A stretch of 19,458 nt of DNA from CAZZKF01 sp964654995 (lineage in GTDB: Bacteria; Pseudomonadota; Alphaproteobacteria; CAZZKF01): the NCBI GenBank assembly GCA_964654995.1, contig CAZZKF010000047.1, positions 1-19,458 on the forward strand, read 5' to 3'. The position numbers and the translations under genes were made by a program. Positions 1 through 10,868 of this stretch are shown in pieces. How positions within the stretch are numbered: the stretch's first letter is position 1; each line of letters starts with the position of its first letter. Below the pieces are notes generated by a model that was given only the letters and a program-made list of their open reading frames with translations, searched no databases and was not told the origin of the DNA.

Positions 1-65
1 TGCTCGATGCCGGCGATGTGATCATCATCGAGACACCGGGCGGCGGCGGCTTCGGGCGGGCATGA
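1..65 (+). CDS. 3' end of a hydantoinase B / 5-oxoprolinase family gene (partial)
   Basis: Only the last 20 codons lie in the window, with the frame entering at base 3 and the TGA stop at 63-65. The peptide reads LDAGDVIIIETPGGGGFGRA. A 'GD-x-(I/V)-x-I-x-TPGGGG(F/Y)G' ending is characteristic of the hydantoinase B/oxoprolinase large subunit (HyuB) family, enzymes that cleave cyclic amides such as hydantoins or 5-oxoproline using ATP or together with a HyuA partner. The assignment rests on this tail alone. Specificity cannot be read, and the partner gene would be upstream of the window. Confidence 0.7.
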   Translation, partial: LDAGDVIIIETPGGGGFGRA

Positions 66-94
66 GCCCGGACTCGAGCCAAAGAATAATAACC

Positions 95-123
95 TTTCTG
101 AAATATTTTATTTTTATTATAAT
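95..123 (+). promoter_or_regulatory. Promoter of the toxin-antitoxin pair, probably giving a leaderless mRNA
   Basis: A perfect TATAAT sits at 118-123 inside an AT-rich island (about 81-125) that stands out from the GC-rich surroundings. A weak -35 candidate, TTTCTG, lies at 95-100 with a 17-nt spacer. A start site 6-7 nt after the -10 element falls at about position 130, the A of the antitoxin ATG. No purine-rich Shine-Dalgarno sequence precedes that ATG (tgttccc). The -10 match is seen directly; the leaderless start is inferred. Confidence 0.55.
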
Positions 124-129
124 GTTCCC

Positions 130-363
130 ATGACCAAGAGCCTGAAAATACGCAAGATCGGTGGCTCGTGTGGCGTCACCTTGCCCAAGGAACTGCTCGC
201 CGCGCTGGGTGTCGGCGAGGGCGATTACCTGTTCCCGGTGCGCACCCCGGACGGCATTGAGCTCACCCGCTTCGATCCCGATTTTGCCGAGGCGCTGCAG
301 GCCGGCCGCGATTTCATGCGCCGCTATCCCAACGCCATGAAAGCGCTCGCCGAGGGCGAATGA
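130..363 (+). CDS. AbrB/MazE-type antitoxin
   Basis: A 77-residue protein that opens with the swapped-hairpin AbrB/MazE/SpoVT DNA-binding pattern: SLKIRKIGGSCGVTLPKELL at about residues 4-23, then LGVGEGDYLF. The C-terminal third (about 50-77) is probably the toxin-neutralising tail. It lies 7 nt upstream of a Doc/Fic toxin on the same strand, the usual antitoxin-first order. Antitoxins of this fold bind their own promoter, so autoregulation at the AT-rich island just upstream is expected. ATG at 130 is the natural start because the fold begins immediately after it. The pairing of an AbrB-type antitoxin with a Doc toxin is known in many proteobacteria. Confidence 0.85.
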   Translation: MTKSLKIRKIGGSCGVTLPKELLAALGVGEGDYLFPVRTPDGIELTRFDPDFAEALQAGRDFMRRYPNAMKALAEGE

Positions 364-370
364 CGCCGCC

Positions 371-760
371 ATGATCTGGTGTTGGCTGACGCCGGCGATC
401 GTTCGGGCGCTGCATCTCGAGGCTGTAGCGCAGTTCGGCGGCGCAGCCAAAGTCCGCGACGCTGCGCTGCTGGAAAGTGCGCTCGATCGCCCCCGCAATC
501 TGGCTGCTTATGGCCAGCCGACGGTCTATGAGCTGGCCGCCGCCTATTGCTTCGGCATCATCCGCAACCACCCTTTCGTGGATGGCAACAAGCGCACCGG
601 ATTGCTGGCCGCGCACGCCTTTCTGGCGCTCAATGGATACGACTTCCGCCCCTTGGAAACGGAGATTGTCGCCATGATCGCCGGCGCTGCGGCCGGCCGC
701 ATCGACGAGGCGACGCTCGCCCGCTGGATCACCGATACAACGGTTCGAAGGCCGGCGTAA
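371..760 (+). CDS. Doc/Fic-family (death-on-curing) toxin
   Basis: This 129-residue protein has the size of Doc. It carries the Fic core motif HPFVDGNKRTG at residues 67-77, where H67 is the predicted catalytic base. The GNK at 72-74, instead of the GNG of AMP-transferring Fic enzymes, is typical of the Doc branch; P1 Doc phosphorylates EF-Tu. The early segment GGAAKVRDAALLESALDRP (about 23-41) is also a Doc-family signature. It follows the antitoxin by 7 nt, and a distant GAGGG near 353 is the only SD-like sequence, so translation is likely coupled to the antitoxin. No inhibitory S/TxxxE(G/N) helix was seen in either protein, so control is presumably by the antitoxin. The gene looks intact. 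The molecular target is inferred from family. Confidence 0.9.
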   Translation: MIWCWLTPAIVRALHLEAVAQFGGAAKVRDAALLESALDRPRNLAAYGQPTVYELAAAYCFGIIRNHPFVDGNKRTGLLAAHAFLALNGYDFRPLETEIVAMIAGAAAGRIDEATLARWITDTTVRRPA

Positions 761-767
761 GTTCCGC

Positions 768-1550
768 TCAGGCCGGGGCCAGCGCCAGGACCCGCAAGGG
801 CGAGCCGGAGCCGTTGACCAGCTTCAGGGGCGGCGTAATCACGATCGCCCCCTTGGGCGGCAACTGATCGAGGTTGACCAGGCTGGCCAGCCCGAACTTG
901 TTGGCGCCGTGCATCAGGTGGTGGCAGGGAAACGGCGGATCGAAGCTGTGGGCCTGGCCGGCGTCCGTTCCGACCGTCTCCACCCCGACGCCGAGCACGT
1001 CGCGCTCCTCGGCCAGAAAACGCACGCAGTCGGGCGTCCAGCCGGGCGAATGGGCGCCGTCCTCGCGGATATTGAGGAAAGCATCGCCGGTGCGCTTCGA
1101 CCAGTCGGTGCGCATCAGCACCCAGGTCCCGGCCTCGATCTTGCCGTGCTCGGCCTCCCAGGCCTCGATGCGCTCGGGCGTCATCAGAAAGTCCTCGTTC
1201 TCGGCTACCTCGGCCGAGACATCGATGACATTGGCGGGCGCCACCAGCTTTTGCGGCGGGATGGTGTCGGTTGCACCATCGGCGTAATCCATGCCGGTCG
1301 CCCAGTGGATGGGGGCATCGAAATGGGTGCCCGTGTGCTCGCCAAGCCGGATGATGTTCCAGTACCAGCCCGGGCCCTTTTCGTCATAACGCGAGATGCG
1401 CTCGACACTTAGCCCCGGCGATGCCCCGAACTCGGGCGGCAGGGCGATCACCGGCGTTTCCGGCGACAAAGGCTGGGTCAGATCGACGACCTTGACCCGG
1501 CCGGCGGCAAGATCGGCGGCCAGACTGGCGAGAGCTCCGTTTTCCGACAT
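768..1550 (-). CDS. Cyclase-family hydrolase (kynurenine formamidase-like)
   Basis: A 260-residue protein of the metal-dependent cyclase family (Pfam Cyclase, which includes bacterial kynurenine formamidase KynB and polyketide cyclases). The metal-binding signature HTGTHFDAPIH lies at residues 72-82, with H72, H76, D78 and H82 as likely ligands or catalytic residues. The second family block, GVGVETVGTD, is at 187-196, followed by CHHLMHGANKFGLASLVNLD. A good SD (GAGGAGGG, 1567-1560 on the minus strand) precedes the ATG. No other tryptophan-degradation gene is in the window, so the substrate is not settled; another amide or lactone hydrolase is equally possible. It ends 7 nt from the stop of the convergent toxin gene. 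Confidence 0.85.
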   Translation of the reverse strand: MSENGALASLAADLAAGRVKVVDLTQPLSPETPVIALPPEFGASPGLSVERISRYDEKGPGWYWNIIRLGEHTGTHFDAPIHWATGMDYADGATDTIPPQKLVAPANVIDVSAEVAENEDFLMTPERIEAWEAEHGKIEAGTWVLMRTDWSKRTGDAFLNIREDGAHSPGWTPDCVRFLAEERDVLGVGVETVGTDAGQAHSFDPPFPCHHLMHGANKFGLASLVNLDQLPPKGAIVITPPLKLVNGSGSPLRVLALAPA

Positions 1551-1678
1551 GGCTGTTGTCCCTCCTCGACCTCTCGGGGCGTATGAAATGGGACTCCGAC
1601 TCTGCCCAAGCGCACCCGCTTTTTCAATGAAAATTCATGGGAATGGGGAAGAGGCTCAGCAGCGCTGCCCGACACCCC

Positions 1679-5417
<3,739 letters not shown>

Positions 5418-5425
<8 letters not shown>

Positions 5426-6380
5426 GGCGCGCCCGCTCCTTGCCGGCGGCAGCCTCCGCCACCGGCCGGCGGCCGAGAAGATGGCAGGCGGCATAGGTCA
5501 GCGAGGCCCGGTTGAGCGTATAGAAATGCACCTCATCCACCCCTTCGGGCACCAGTTGCCGGCACTGTTCGGCAATCACCGCGGCACCCAGCAGGCGGCG
5601 AATGGCGGGGTCATCGTCGACGCCCTCGAACAGATGCACGAGCCAGTCGGGCACGCTGGCCCCGCACATGGCACTGAACCGGACCGCCTGGTGAATGTTG
5701 CTGACCGGAAGCAGGCCGGGCACGATGGGAACCGAGATGCCGGCGCGGCGCGCCCGGTCGCGAAACCGCAAATAGACCTGCGGGTCGAAGAAATACTGGG
5801 TGATCGCGCGGCTCGCCCCGGCGTCGATCTTGCGCTTCAGATTGTCGAGATCAGCCTCCGGCGAGGTGGCTTCCGGGTGGACCTCCGGATAGGCGGCAAC
5901 GCTGATCTCGAAGTCGGCGATGCGGCGCAGCCCGGCCACCAGGTCGGAGGCGTACGCGTAACCGTCGGGCTGCGGCTCATAGCGTTCCGCCCCTTCCGGC
6001 GGATCGCCGCGCAGGGCGACGATGTGGCGCACGCCCTCGTCCCAGTAGCTTCTGGCGATGGCATCAACCTCATCCCGTGTCGCGCCGACGCAGGTGAGAT
6101 GCGCCGCCGGGGTGAGGGTCGTTTCATCGAGGATGCGCTTGACCAGTGCGTGCGTGCGCGCCCGGGTCGAGCCGCCGGCGCCATAGGTGACCGAGACAAA
6201 GCGGGGTCGAAGCGGCGCCAGCTTGGCGATCGCCTGCCACAGCTTGTCTTCCATTTCCGGCGTTTTGGGCGGGAAAAACTCGAAGGAGACCTCGATGTTC
6301 GACGCCATCAGATCGAACAGCGTGTGCTCGCCCGTTTCCAGGCTGCGAAACGCGTCGAGGGCCTTGCGCACCGAGACCAT
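5418..6380 (-). CDS. metF: 5,10-methylenetetrahydrofolate reductase
   Basis: A 320-residue FAD enzyme that makes 5-methyltetrahydrofolate, the methyl donor used by the MetH encoded just downstream. Visible signatures are VSFEFFPPKTPEME (about 31-44) with the catalytic glutamate E34; FVSVTYGAGGSTR; HLTCVGATRDEV; HIVALRGDPP with D126 (the flavin-site aspartate of E. coli MetF); SVAAYPEVHPEA; AITQYFFD; and the C-terminal HFYTLNRA. The ATG at 6380 shares one base with the upstream sahR stop (TGATG) and gives an N-terminal length close to E. coli MetF. An internal ATG 24 codons on would also leave the fold intact. The 3' end overlaps metH by 8 nt, so all three genes are probably translated from one message. 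Confidence 0.97.
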
Positions 6381-7339
6381 CAGGCCGCCCCCGCCCGGCG
6401 AACCCGGACCGCGTCCTTGACCGCCAGCCACAGGCACACCGTGAGGTCCTTGCCGGCAAGCCGGCGTTCCTCCTCGACCGACAGGCCCGCAGCCCGGCAC
6501 CAGCGGTTGACCTCGGCGTTTGTAAAGCCAAGGCGCCGGTGGGCATGTTCGCTGCGCAGGAATTCCAGATCATGGGGGGCAAAATCGACGATCATCAGCC
6601 GCCCGCCGGGGCGCAGCACGCGCGCGGCTTCCGCCACCGCAGCGGCCGGATCGTCGGCGTAATGCAGCACCTGGTGAACCGTCACCACGTCGACCGATTC
6701 GTTGGGCAGCGCCAGATTGTACATGTCGCCCTGGCGCACCTGACAATTGGCCAGTCCCTTCTGCTCCAGATTGGAGCGTGCCACCGCCAGCATCTCGCGC
6801 GACAGATCGATGCCAACGCCGCGCCGGGCGCGCGACGCCAGCAATTCCAGCATGCGCCCGGTTCCGGTGCCGATATCCAGCACCTCCCCGACCTCGTCGT
6901 CGCCAAGCATGTCGAGAATGGCCGCTTCCACCTGCGATTCGGCGACGTGGAGCGAGCGGATGCGGTCCCAGTCGCGGGCGTTTTCGCGGAAGTAGCGCGC
7001 CGCCGCCTCGGCCCGGGCTTTCTTCACCGCTTCGAGCCGCTGGCGATCGAGCGCCAGGGTGCCGTTGGTGTCGGCCAGCAGCTCCATGATCCGCCCGGCG
7101 AGACCGATTTCAGCCTCTTCCGAGAGACGATAAAAGGCCCAGGTGCCCTCCCGAAACCGTTCGATCAGGCCGGCTTCGCACATCAGTTTGAGATGCCGGG
7201 AGATGCGCGGCTGGCTCTGGCCGAGAATCTGGGTGAGCTCGGTGACCGTCAACTCGCTCTCGCCGAGCAGTGCCAGCAACCGCAAGCGCGTGGACTCGGC
7301 CACCGCGCGCAGCTCGGTCAGCAGTTTCTCCATCGCCAT
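6380..7339 (-). CDS. sahR: SahR-type regulator: ArsR helix-turn-helix fused to a SAM-methyltransferase-like sensor
   Basis: A 319-residue two-domain protein. Residues 1-80 form an ArsR-type winged helix (STRLRLLALL, then LTQILGQSQPRISRHLKLM, then the wing EGTWAFYRL). The metal-binding CVCDL of metalloregulating ArsR proteins is replaced by TVTEL at about 31-35, so the effector is not a metal. Residues about 115-300 form a class I methyltransferase fold with motif I VLDIGTGTG at 153-161 and LRPGGRL at about 242-248. SahR is an established repressor of the SAM cycle genes ahcY, metE/H, metF and metK that releases DNA when S-adenosylhomocysteine binds its methylase-like domain. This architecture, heading metF and metH, fits it precisely. 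The ATG at 7339 is preceded by AAGAG; a second ATG at 7333 and a TTG at 7387, inside the operator, are less likely. Whether any methyltransferase activity remains is unknown. Confidence 0.88.
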   Translation of the reverse strand: MAMEKLLTELRAVAESTRLRLLALLGESELTVTELTQILGQSQPRISRHLKLMCEAGLIERFREGTWAFYRLSEEAEIGLAGRIMELLADTNGTLALDRQRLEAVKKARAEAAARYFRENARDWDRIRSLHVAESQVEAAILDMLGDDEVGEVLDIGTGTGRMLELLASRARRGVGIDLSREMLAVARSNLEQKGLANCQVRQGDMYNLALPNESVDVVTVHQVLHYADDPAAAVAEAARVLRPGGRLMIVDFAPHDLEFLRSEHAHRRLGFTNAEVNRWCRAAGLSVEEERRLAGKDLTVCLWLAVKDAVRVRRAGAA

Positions 7340-7386
7340 CCGGTCTCTTTTCAGCCCACTCCGGCACCCGCGCGCCGAATTCAACA

Positions 7387-7410
7387 ATATATAAACATAT
7401 CTTTATATAT
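7387..7410. promoter_or_regulatory. Probable SahR operator
   Basis: A perfect inverted repeat in an AT-rich patch: ATATATAAA (7387-7395), a 6-nt spacer CATATC, then TTTATATAT (7402-7410). Even the spacer is palindromic apart from its two outer bases. It lies 48 nt upstream of the sahR start and overlaps the predicted -10 element, the position expected for a repressor. The symmetry is seen directly; assignment to SahR is inferred from position and from the known autoregulated SAM-cycle regulon. Confidence 0.75.
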
Positions 7411-7429
7411 CGTTAAGCGCGGATTGCAA
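7402..7429 (-). promoter_or_regulatory. Candidate promoter of sahR-metF-metH
   Basis: On the minus strand TTGCAA (7429-7424) and TATAAA (7407-7402) are separated by 16 nt and match sigma-70-type -35 and -10 hexamers reasonably well. The -10 lies wholly within one arm of the inverted repeat, so an occupied operator would block RNA polymerase. The predicted start is near 7395. Confidence 0.5.
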
Positions 7430-7591
7430 CGGTTGCGTTGGGGCGCCGTCTGACACCGGCGATCACGAAGTTGTCAGCCAACGTGATACACACTTCCCCG
7501 GCTGGCCTTCCGATCGGGGTTATGCTAGCTAGGATGGGCGCCGCGAGACGCCGGTGCACCGCAAGAGACCTCCCGACAGATCAGGTGGTCA

Positions 7592-8503
7592 ATGGTCAAG
7601 GGTTGGACATCGAGGCGCCTGGGCGCCGTTTTGTTGATTGGCGTGTTTGTCGTGCTGGCCGGATGCGCCACTCGCCCACCGGCGTCTGACCCGGAGGCGC
7701 TGGCCGAATACAAGCAGAAGAACGATCCACTCGAGCCGTTGAATCGGGCCACGCTGCAGTTCAACGAGGCGCTCGACAAGGTCCTCTTCCGGCCCCTGAC
7801 CCTGACCTATCGCCATGTCTTCCCGAAATTCTTCCGCAAGATGGTGGAAAACTTCATGCGTAATCTGCGCAATCCGGTCTATTTCGCCAACGACCTGTTC
7901 CAGGGAGACGTGCGCCAGGCCGGGGTGACGCTGGGCCGCCTGGTGGTCAATTCGACGGCCGGGATTGGCGGGCTGTTTGATCCGGCGACCGGCCTGGGGC
8001 TCGAGCACCGCGACGAGGACTTCGGCCAGACCCTGGGGACCTGGGGCGCCGGCGAAGGCTTTTATCTGGTGCTTCCGGTTCTCGGGCCGTCGTCGGTGCG
8101 CGACAGTTTCGGGCTCGGCATCGACTTCCTGATGGACCCCTTCACCTGGGTGCTGCTCGACGGCGATCAGAAATATCTGCGCTATGTCCGGCGCGGGATC
8201 GAAGGCCTCGATCTCTACGAGCGTAACATTGACACCCTCGACGACGTGCGCAAATCCTCGCTCGATTACTACTCGGCCCTGCGCAGCTATTACCGCCAGC
8301 TTCGCGCCGATGACATTCGCAACGGCGCCGAGGTGCCGGCCACCGAGCTCGAGGAGTTCGAGGAATTCGACGAGCTCTACGACGACATGGAGGAAGACCA
8401 GCCGGCGGAGCCGAGCGAGCCATCAAAGCCGCAACCCAAGCCGGACAGAGCCGCGGCTGTCGCCATTCCGCCGCTCGACCTTGCGCCACGCCAGATTCCC
8501 TGA
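7592..8503 (+). CDS. mlaA: MlaA-family outer-membrane lipoprotein (VacJ)
   Basis: A 303-residue lipoprotein of the retrograde phospholipid-transport system that keeps the outer leaflet of the outer membrane free of phospholipid. It has a signal peptide with hydrophobic core GAVLLIGVFVVLAG and lipobox LAGC (acylated cysteine C25), then NDPLEPLNRATLQFN (about 44-58), VNSTAGIGGLFDPA (about 119-132) and FGQTLGTWGAGEGFYLVLP (about 144-162), all MlaA hallmarks. The tail is unusual: an acidic stretch with more than half Glu/Asp at about 252-269, followed by a Pro/Ser/Lys-rich segment to 285. The start has AGGTGG five bases upstream. No mlaBCDEF genes are present here. It runs in the same direction as the transporter gene 61 nt downstream, but functional linkage is doubtful. 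Confidence 0.95.
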   Translation: MVKGWTSRRLGAVLLIGVFVVLAGCATRPPASDPEALAEYKQKNDPLEPLNRATLQFNEALDKVLFRPLTLTYRHVFPKFFRKMVENFMRNLRNPVYFANDLFQGDVRQAGVTLGRLVVNSTAGIGGLFDPATGLGLEHRDEDFGQTLGTWGAGEGFYLVLPVLGPSSVRDSFGLGIDFLMDPFTWVLLDGDQKYLRYVRRGIEGLDLYERNIDTLDDVRKSSLDYYSALRSYYRQLRADDIRNGAEVPATELEEFEEFDELYDDMEEDQPAEPSEPSKPQPKPDRAAAVAIPPLDLAPRQIP

Positions 8504-8564
8504 TCCATCGCGAATGCTGCTGGCGGCATGATCGGGCCGCGGCAAACAAGCGACATCGAGGGCC

Positions 8565-9446
8565 ATGACCTTTCACCAGTTCATCAATACGGTGTATGCG
8601 CCGATGGCGCTGGCCACCATCATGTTCGGCATGGGGCTGGGCTTGCGTATCCACGATTTCGCCCGCATCACCACCGGCCCGCGGGCCGAGATCATCGGCC
8701 TGGCCGGTCAGCTCGTGCTGCTGCCGGCGCTCGCCATCGCGGCGAGCCTGATCCTGCCGTTGCCCCCGGCCATCGCAGTCGGCCTGATCATCATCGCCGC
8801 GTGTCCCGGCGGCATCAGCTCGAACGCGCTGGTGTTTGCGGTCAGAGCCGATCTGGCGCTGTCGATCACGCTGACCGCCGTGGCCAGCGTGGTCACCGTG
8901 TTCACCCTGCCGCTGATCGTTTCCTGGGGGTTGGACTTGCACATGGCCGGCGGCGAGGCCCCGGCCCTGCCCGTGGGGCGCACGATTACGCGGCTGTTTC
9001 TGATCACCGTTCTGCCGGTGGCCCTCGGCATGGCGGTGGCGGCCCGCGCACAGAATTTTGCGGCCCGCGCCGTCAAATTCTTCCGCCCCGCCGGGATCAT
9101 CATTGTGCTTTCCCTGATCATCCCGTCGATCATCGGCGATCTTCCCTACATGGGGGCGACCTTTGCGGTCAGCGCGCCGCTGAGCATCCTGTTCAATGCC
9201 CTCATGCTGGCGCTCGGCTACGGCCTGGCGCGCGGCTTCGGCCTGGACCGCGAACAAACGATCACCATCGCCATCGAAATCGGCATCCAGAACGTGGCGA
9301 TTGCCATCTTTGTCGTTCTGTCCATCCTCGAGAGCCGGCATCTGGCGGCGGTTCCGGTGATCTATGGTGTGTTCATGTATCTGAACGCCGCCGTCTTTCT
9401 GGTCCTGATCAAACGCCGAGCGTCCGCCGAGGGAGTTGCGCCATGA
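8565..9446 (+). CDS. BASS-family (bile acid:Na+ symporter-like) membrane transporter
   Basis: A 293-residue inner-membrane protein with about nine or ten hydrophobic helices. Family motifs are ACPGGISSNALVF at about residues 83-95, which contributes to the sodium and substrate site in BASS structures, and the crossover-helix segment IEIGIQNVAIA at about 236-246. Known BASS proteins move organic anions such as bile acids, pyruvate, pantothenate or 2-oxo acids with sodium. The substrate here cannot be told from sequence. The stop overlaps the start of a PLP-dependent decarboxylase by 4 nt (ATGA), suggesting the two work together. The start has GAGGG immediately upstream with short spacing. Length is normal for bacterial members. 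Confidence 0.9.
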   Translation: MTFHQFINTVYAPMALATIMFGMGLGLRIHDFARITTGPRAEIIGLAGQLVLLPALAIAASLILPLPPAIAVGLIIIAACPGGISSNALVFAVRADLALSITLTAVASVVTVFTLPLIVSWGLDLHMAGGEAPALPVGRTITRLFLITVLPVALGMAVAARAQNFAARAVKFFRPAGIIIVLSLIIPSIIGDLPYMGATFAVSAPLSILFNALMLALGYGLARGFGLDREQTITIAIEIGIQNVAIAIFVVLSILESRHLAAVPVIYGVFMYLNAAVFLVLIKRRASAEGVAP

Positions 9447-10864
9447 CGCCCGAAGAGTTTCGCCGCCATGCCCACCGGGTGGCGGACTGGATCGCCGACT
9501 ATATGGAAAGTATTGAACGCTACCCTGTGCGGGCGCAAACGCGCCCCGGCGAGATCGCGGATGAGCTGCCGCCCGGGCCACCGACCGCGCCCGAGGACAT
9601 GGCCCGCGTCCTCGACGATTTCGAGCAGGTCATCCTGCCCGGCATCACCCACTGGCAGCACCCGAATTTCTTTGCCTATTTCCCGGCCAATGCCAGCCCG
9701 CCATCGGTGCTGGCCGAGATGCTGACCGCCGGTCTCGGCGTCAACGCCATGAACTGGGAGACCTCGCCCGCCGCCACCGAGCTCGAGACGCGGATGATGG
9801 AATGGCTGCGCGCCGCCATCGGCCTGCCCGAAGGCTTTGCCGGCACGGTCCACGGCAGCGCCTCGGAAGCGACACTGACGGCGGTGCTGACGGCGCGCGA
9901 GCGGGTGCTTGACTGGGCCGGCAATGCACACGGGCTCGATGGCGCCGGCCGGTTGACGGCCTATGCGTCCCAAGAGGCCCATTCGTCGATCGACAAGGCA
10001 ATCCGCATCGCCGGCATCGGCGATGAAGGCTTGCGCAAAATTCCGCTCGATGAGTCCGGCAGCATGGATACGGGCGCGCTGGATCGAGCCATTGCCCGTG
10101 ACATGGCGGCCGGGGCGCGGCCCGTCTGCATCATTGCGACCCTGGGCACCACCGGGCTCGGCACCTTCGATGACCTGCGCAGGGTCGGTACCGTGGCGCG
10201 CCGGCACAAGCTGTGGCTGCATGTCGATGCCGCCTGGGCCGGCGCCGCCCTGGTGCTGCCCGAGCAGCGGTGGATGATCGACGGCGTCGAGCAGGCGGAT
10301 TCCTTCCTGTTCAATCCCCACAAGTGGCTGCTCACCAATTTCGACTGCACCGCCTATTTCGTGCAGGACCCGCAGGCACTGGTACGGACGTTCTCGATCC
10401 TGCCCGAGTACCTGAAATCGGCGGAAGAGCAGGTCATCAACTACCGCGACTGGGGCATTCCGCTGGGCCGGCGTTTCCGGGCCTTGAAACTGTGGTTCGT
10501 GCTGCGCGCCTACGGCCTCGAGGGGCTCCGGTCCATGATCTCGTCGCATATCGAGATGGCGCAGACCCTCGCCGATCGGATCGAACAGGCAGAGGATTTC
10601 GAGCTGCTGGTGCCGCCGCGCCTTGCTCTTCTGGTGTTCCGCTACCGTCCCAAGGGGATGGGCGAGAAATCGCTGGATGCGCTGAATGAGGCGCTGCTGG
10701 CCCGGCTTAACAAGTCGGGGCGCGCCTATTTCACCCGGGTGCGCGCCGGCGGGCGGCTGGCCATTCGCGTCTCCATCGGCCAGTACTGGACGCAGGACCA
10801 CCATGTCGCCGCTGCCTGGGCGCTGATTCGAGAGACGGCGCGCGGGCTCCGGCCCGAGGTGTGA
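9443..10864 (+). CDS. PLP-dependent aromatic-L-amino-acid-type decarboxylase
   Basis: A 473-residue group II decarboxylase related to DOPA/tryptophan decarboxylases. Aligning by eye with mammalian DDC gives H180 (QEAHSS) as the ring-stacking histidine, D262 (HVDAAWAG) as the PLP-nitrogen aspartate, K294 (NPHKW) as the Schiff-base lysine, and Y323 (PEYLK) as the flexible-loop tyrosine needed for decarboxylation; aldehyde-synthase relatives have Phe there. GSASEATL (138-145) is the phosphate-loop block. All catalytic residues are present, so a working decarboxylase releasing an amine is likely, but the substrate is not fixed by these residues. The ATG overlaps the transporter's stop (ATGA), with GAGGGA upstream as SD. 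It ends 4 nt from the convergent gamma-glutamyltransferase gene. Confidence 0.93.
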   Translation: MTPEEFRRHAHRVADWIADYMESIERYPVRAQTRPGEIADELPPGPPTAPEDMARVLDDFEQVILPGITHWQHPNFFAYFPANASPPSVLAEMLTAGLGVNAMNWETSPAATELETRMMEWLRAAIGLPEGFAGTVHGSASEATLTAVLTARERVLDWAGNAHGLDGAGRLTAYASQEAHSSIDKAIRIAGIGDEGLRKIPLDESGSMDTGALDRAIARDMAAGARPVCIIATLGTTGLGTFDDLRRVGTVARRHKLWLHVDAAWAGAALVLPEQRWMIDGVEQADSFLFNPHKWLLTNFDCTAYFVQDPQALVRTFSILPEYLKSAEEQVINYRDWGIPLGRRFRALKLWFVLRAYGLEGLRSMISSHIEMAQTLADRIEQAEDFELLVPPRLALLVFRYRPKGMGEKSLDALNEALLARLNKSGRAYFTRVRAGGRLAIRVSIGQYWTQDHHVAAAWALIRETARGLRPEV

Positions 10865-10868
10865 GAAT

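Noticed and set aside
86..120. Inverted repeat ATAATAA / TTATTAT in the toxin-antitoxin promoter
   Set aside because: Only 7 bp in low-complexity AT sequence with a 21-nt spacer; could be chance, though an antitoxin operator there is plausible.
5426..5494. Longer MetH start 23 codons upstream
   Set aside because: The extra residues are antisense-like coding from metF in another frame, and the SD and overlap support 5425.
7340..7387. Longer SahR starting at TTG 7387
   Set aside because: It would begin inside the operator and downstream half of the promoter, and the added residues are not part of the ArsR fold.
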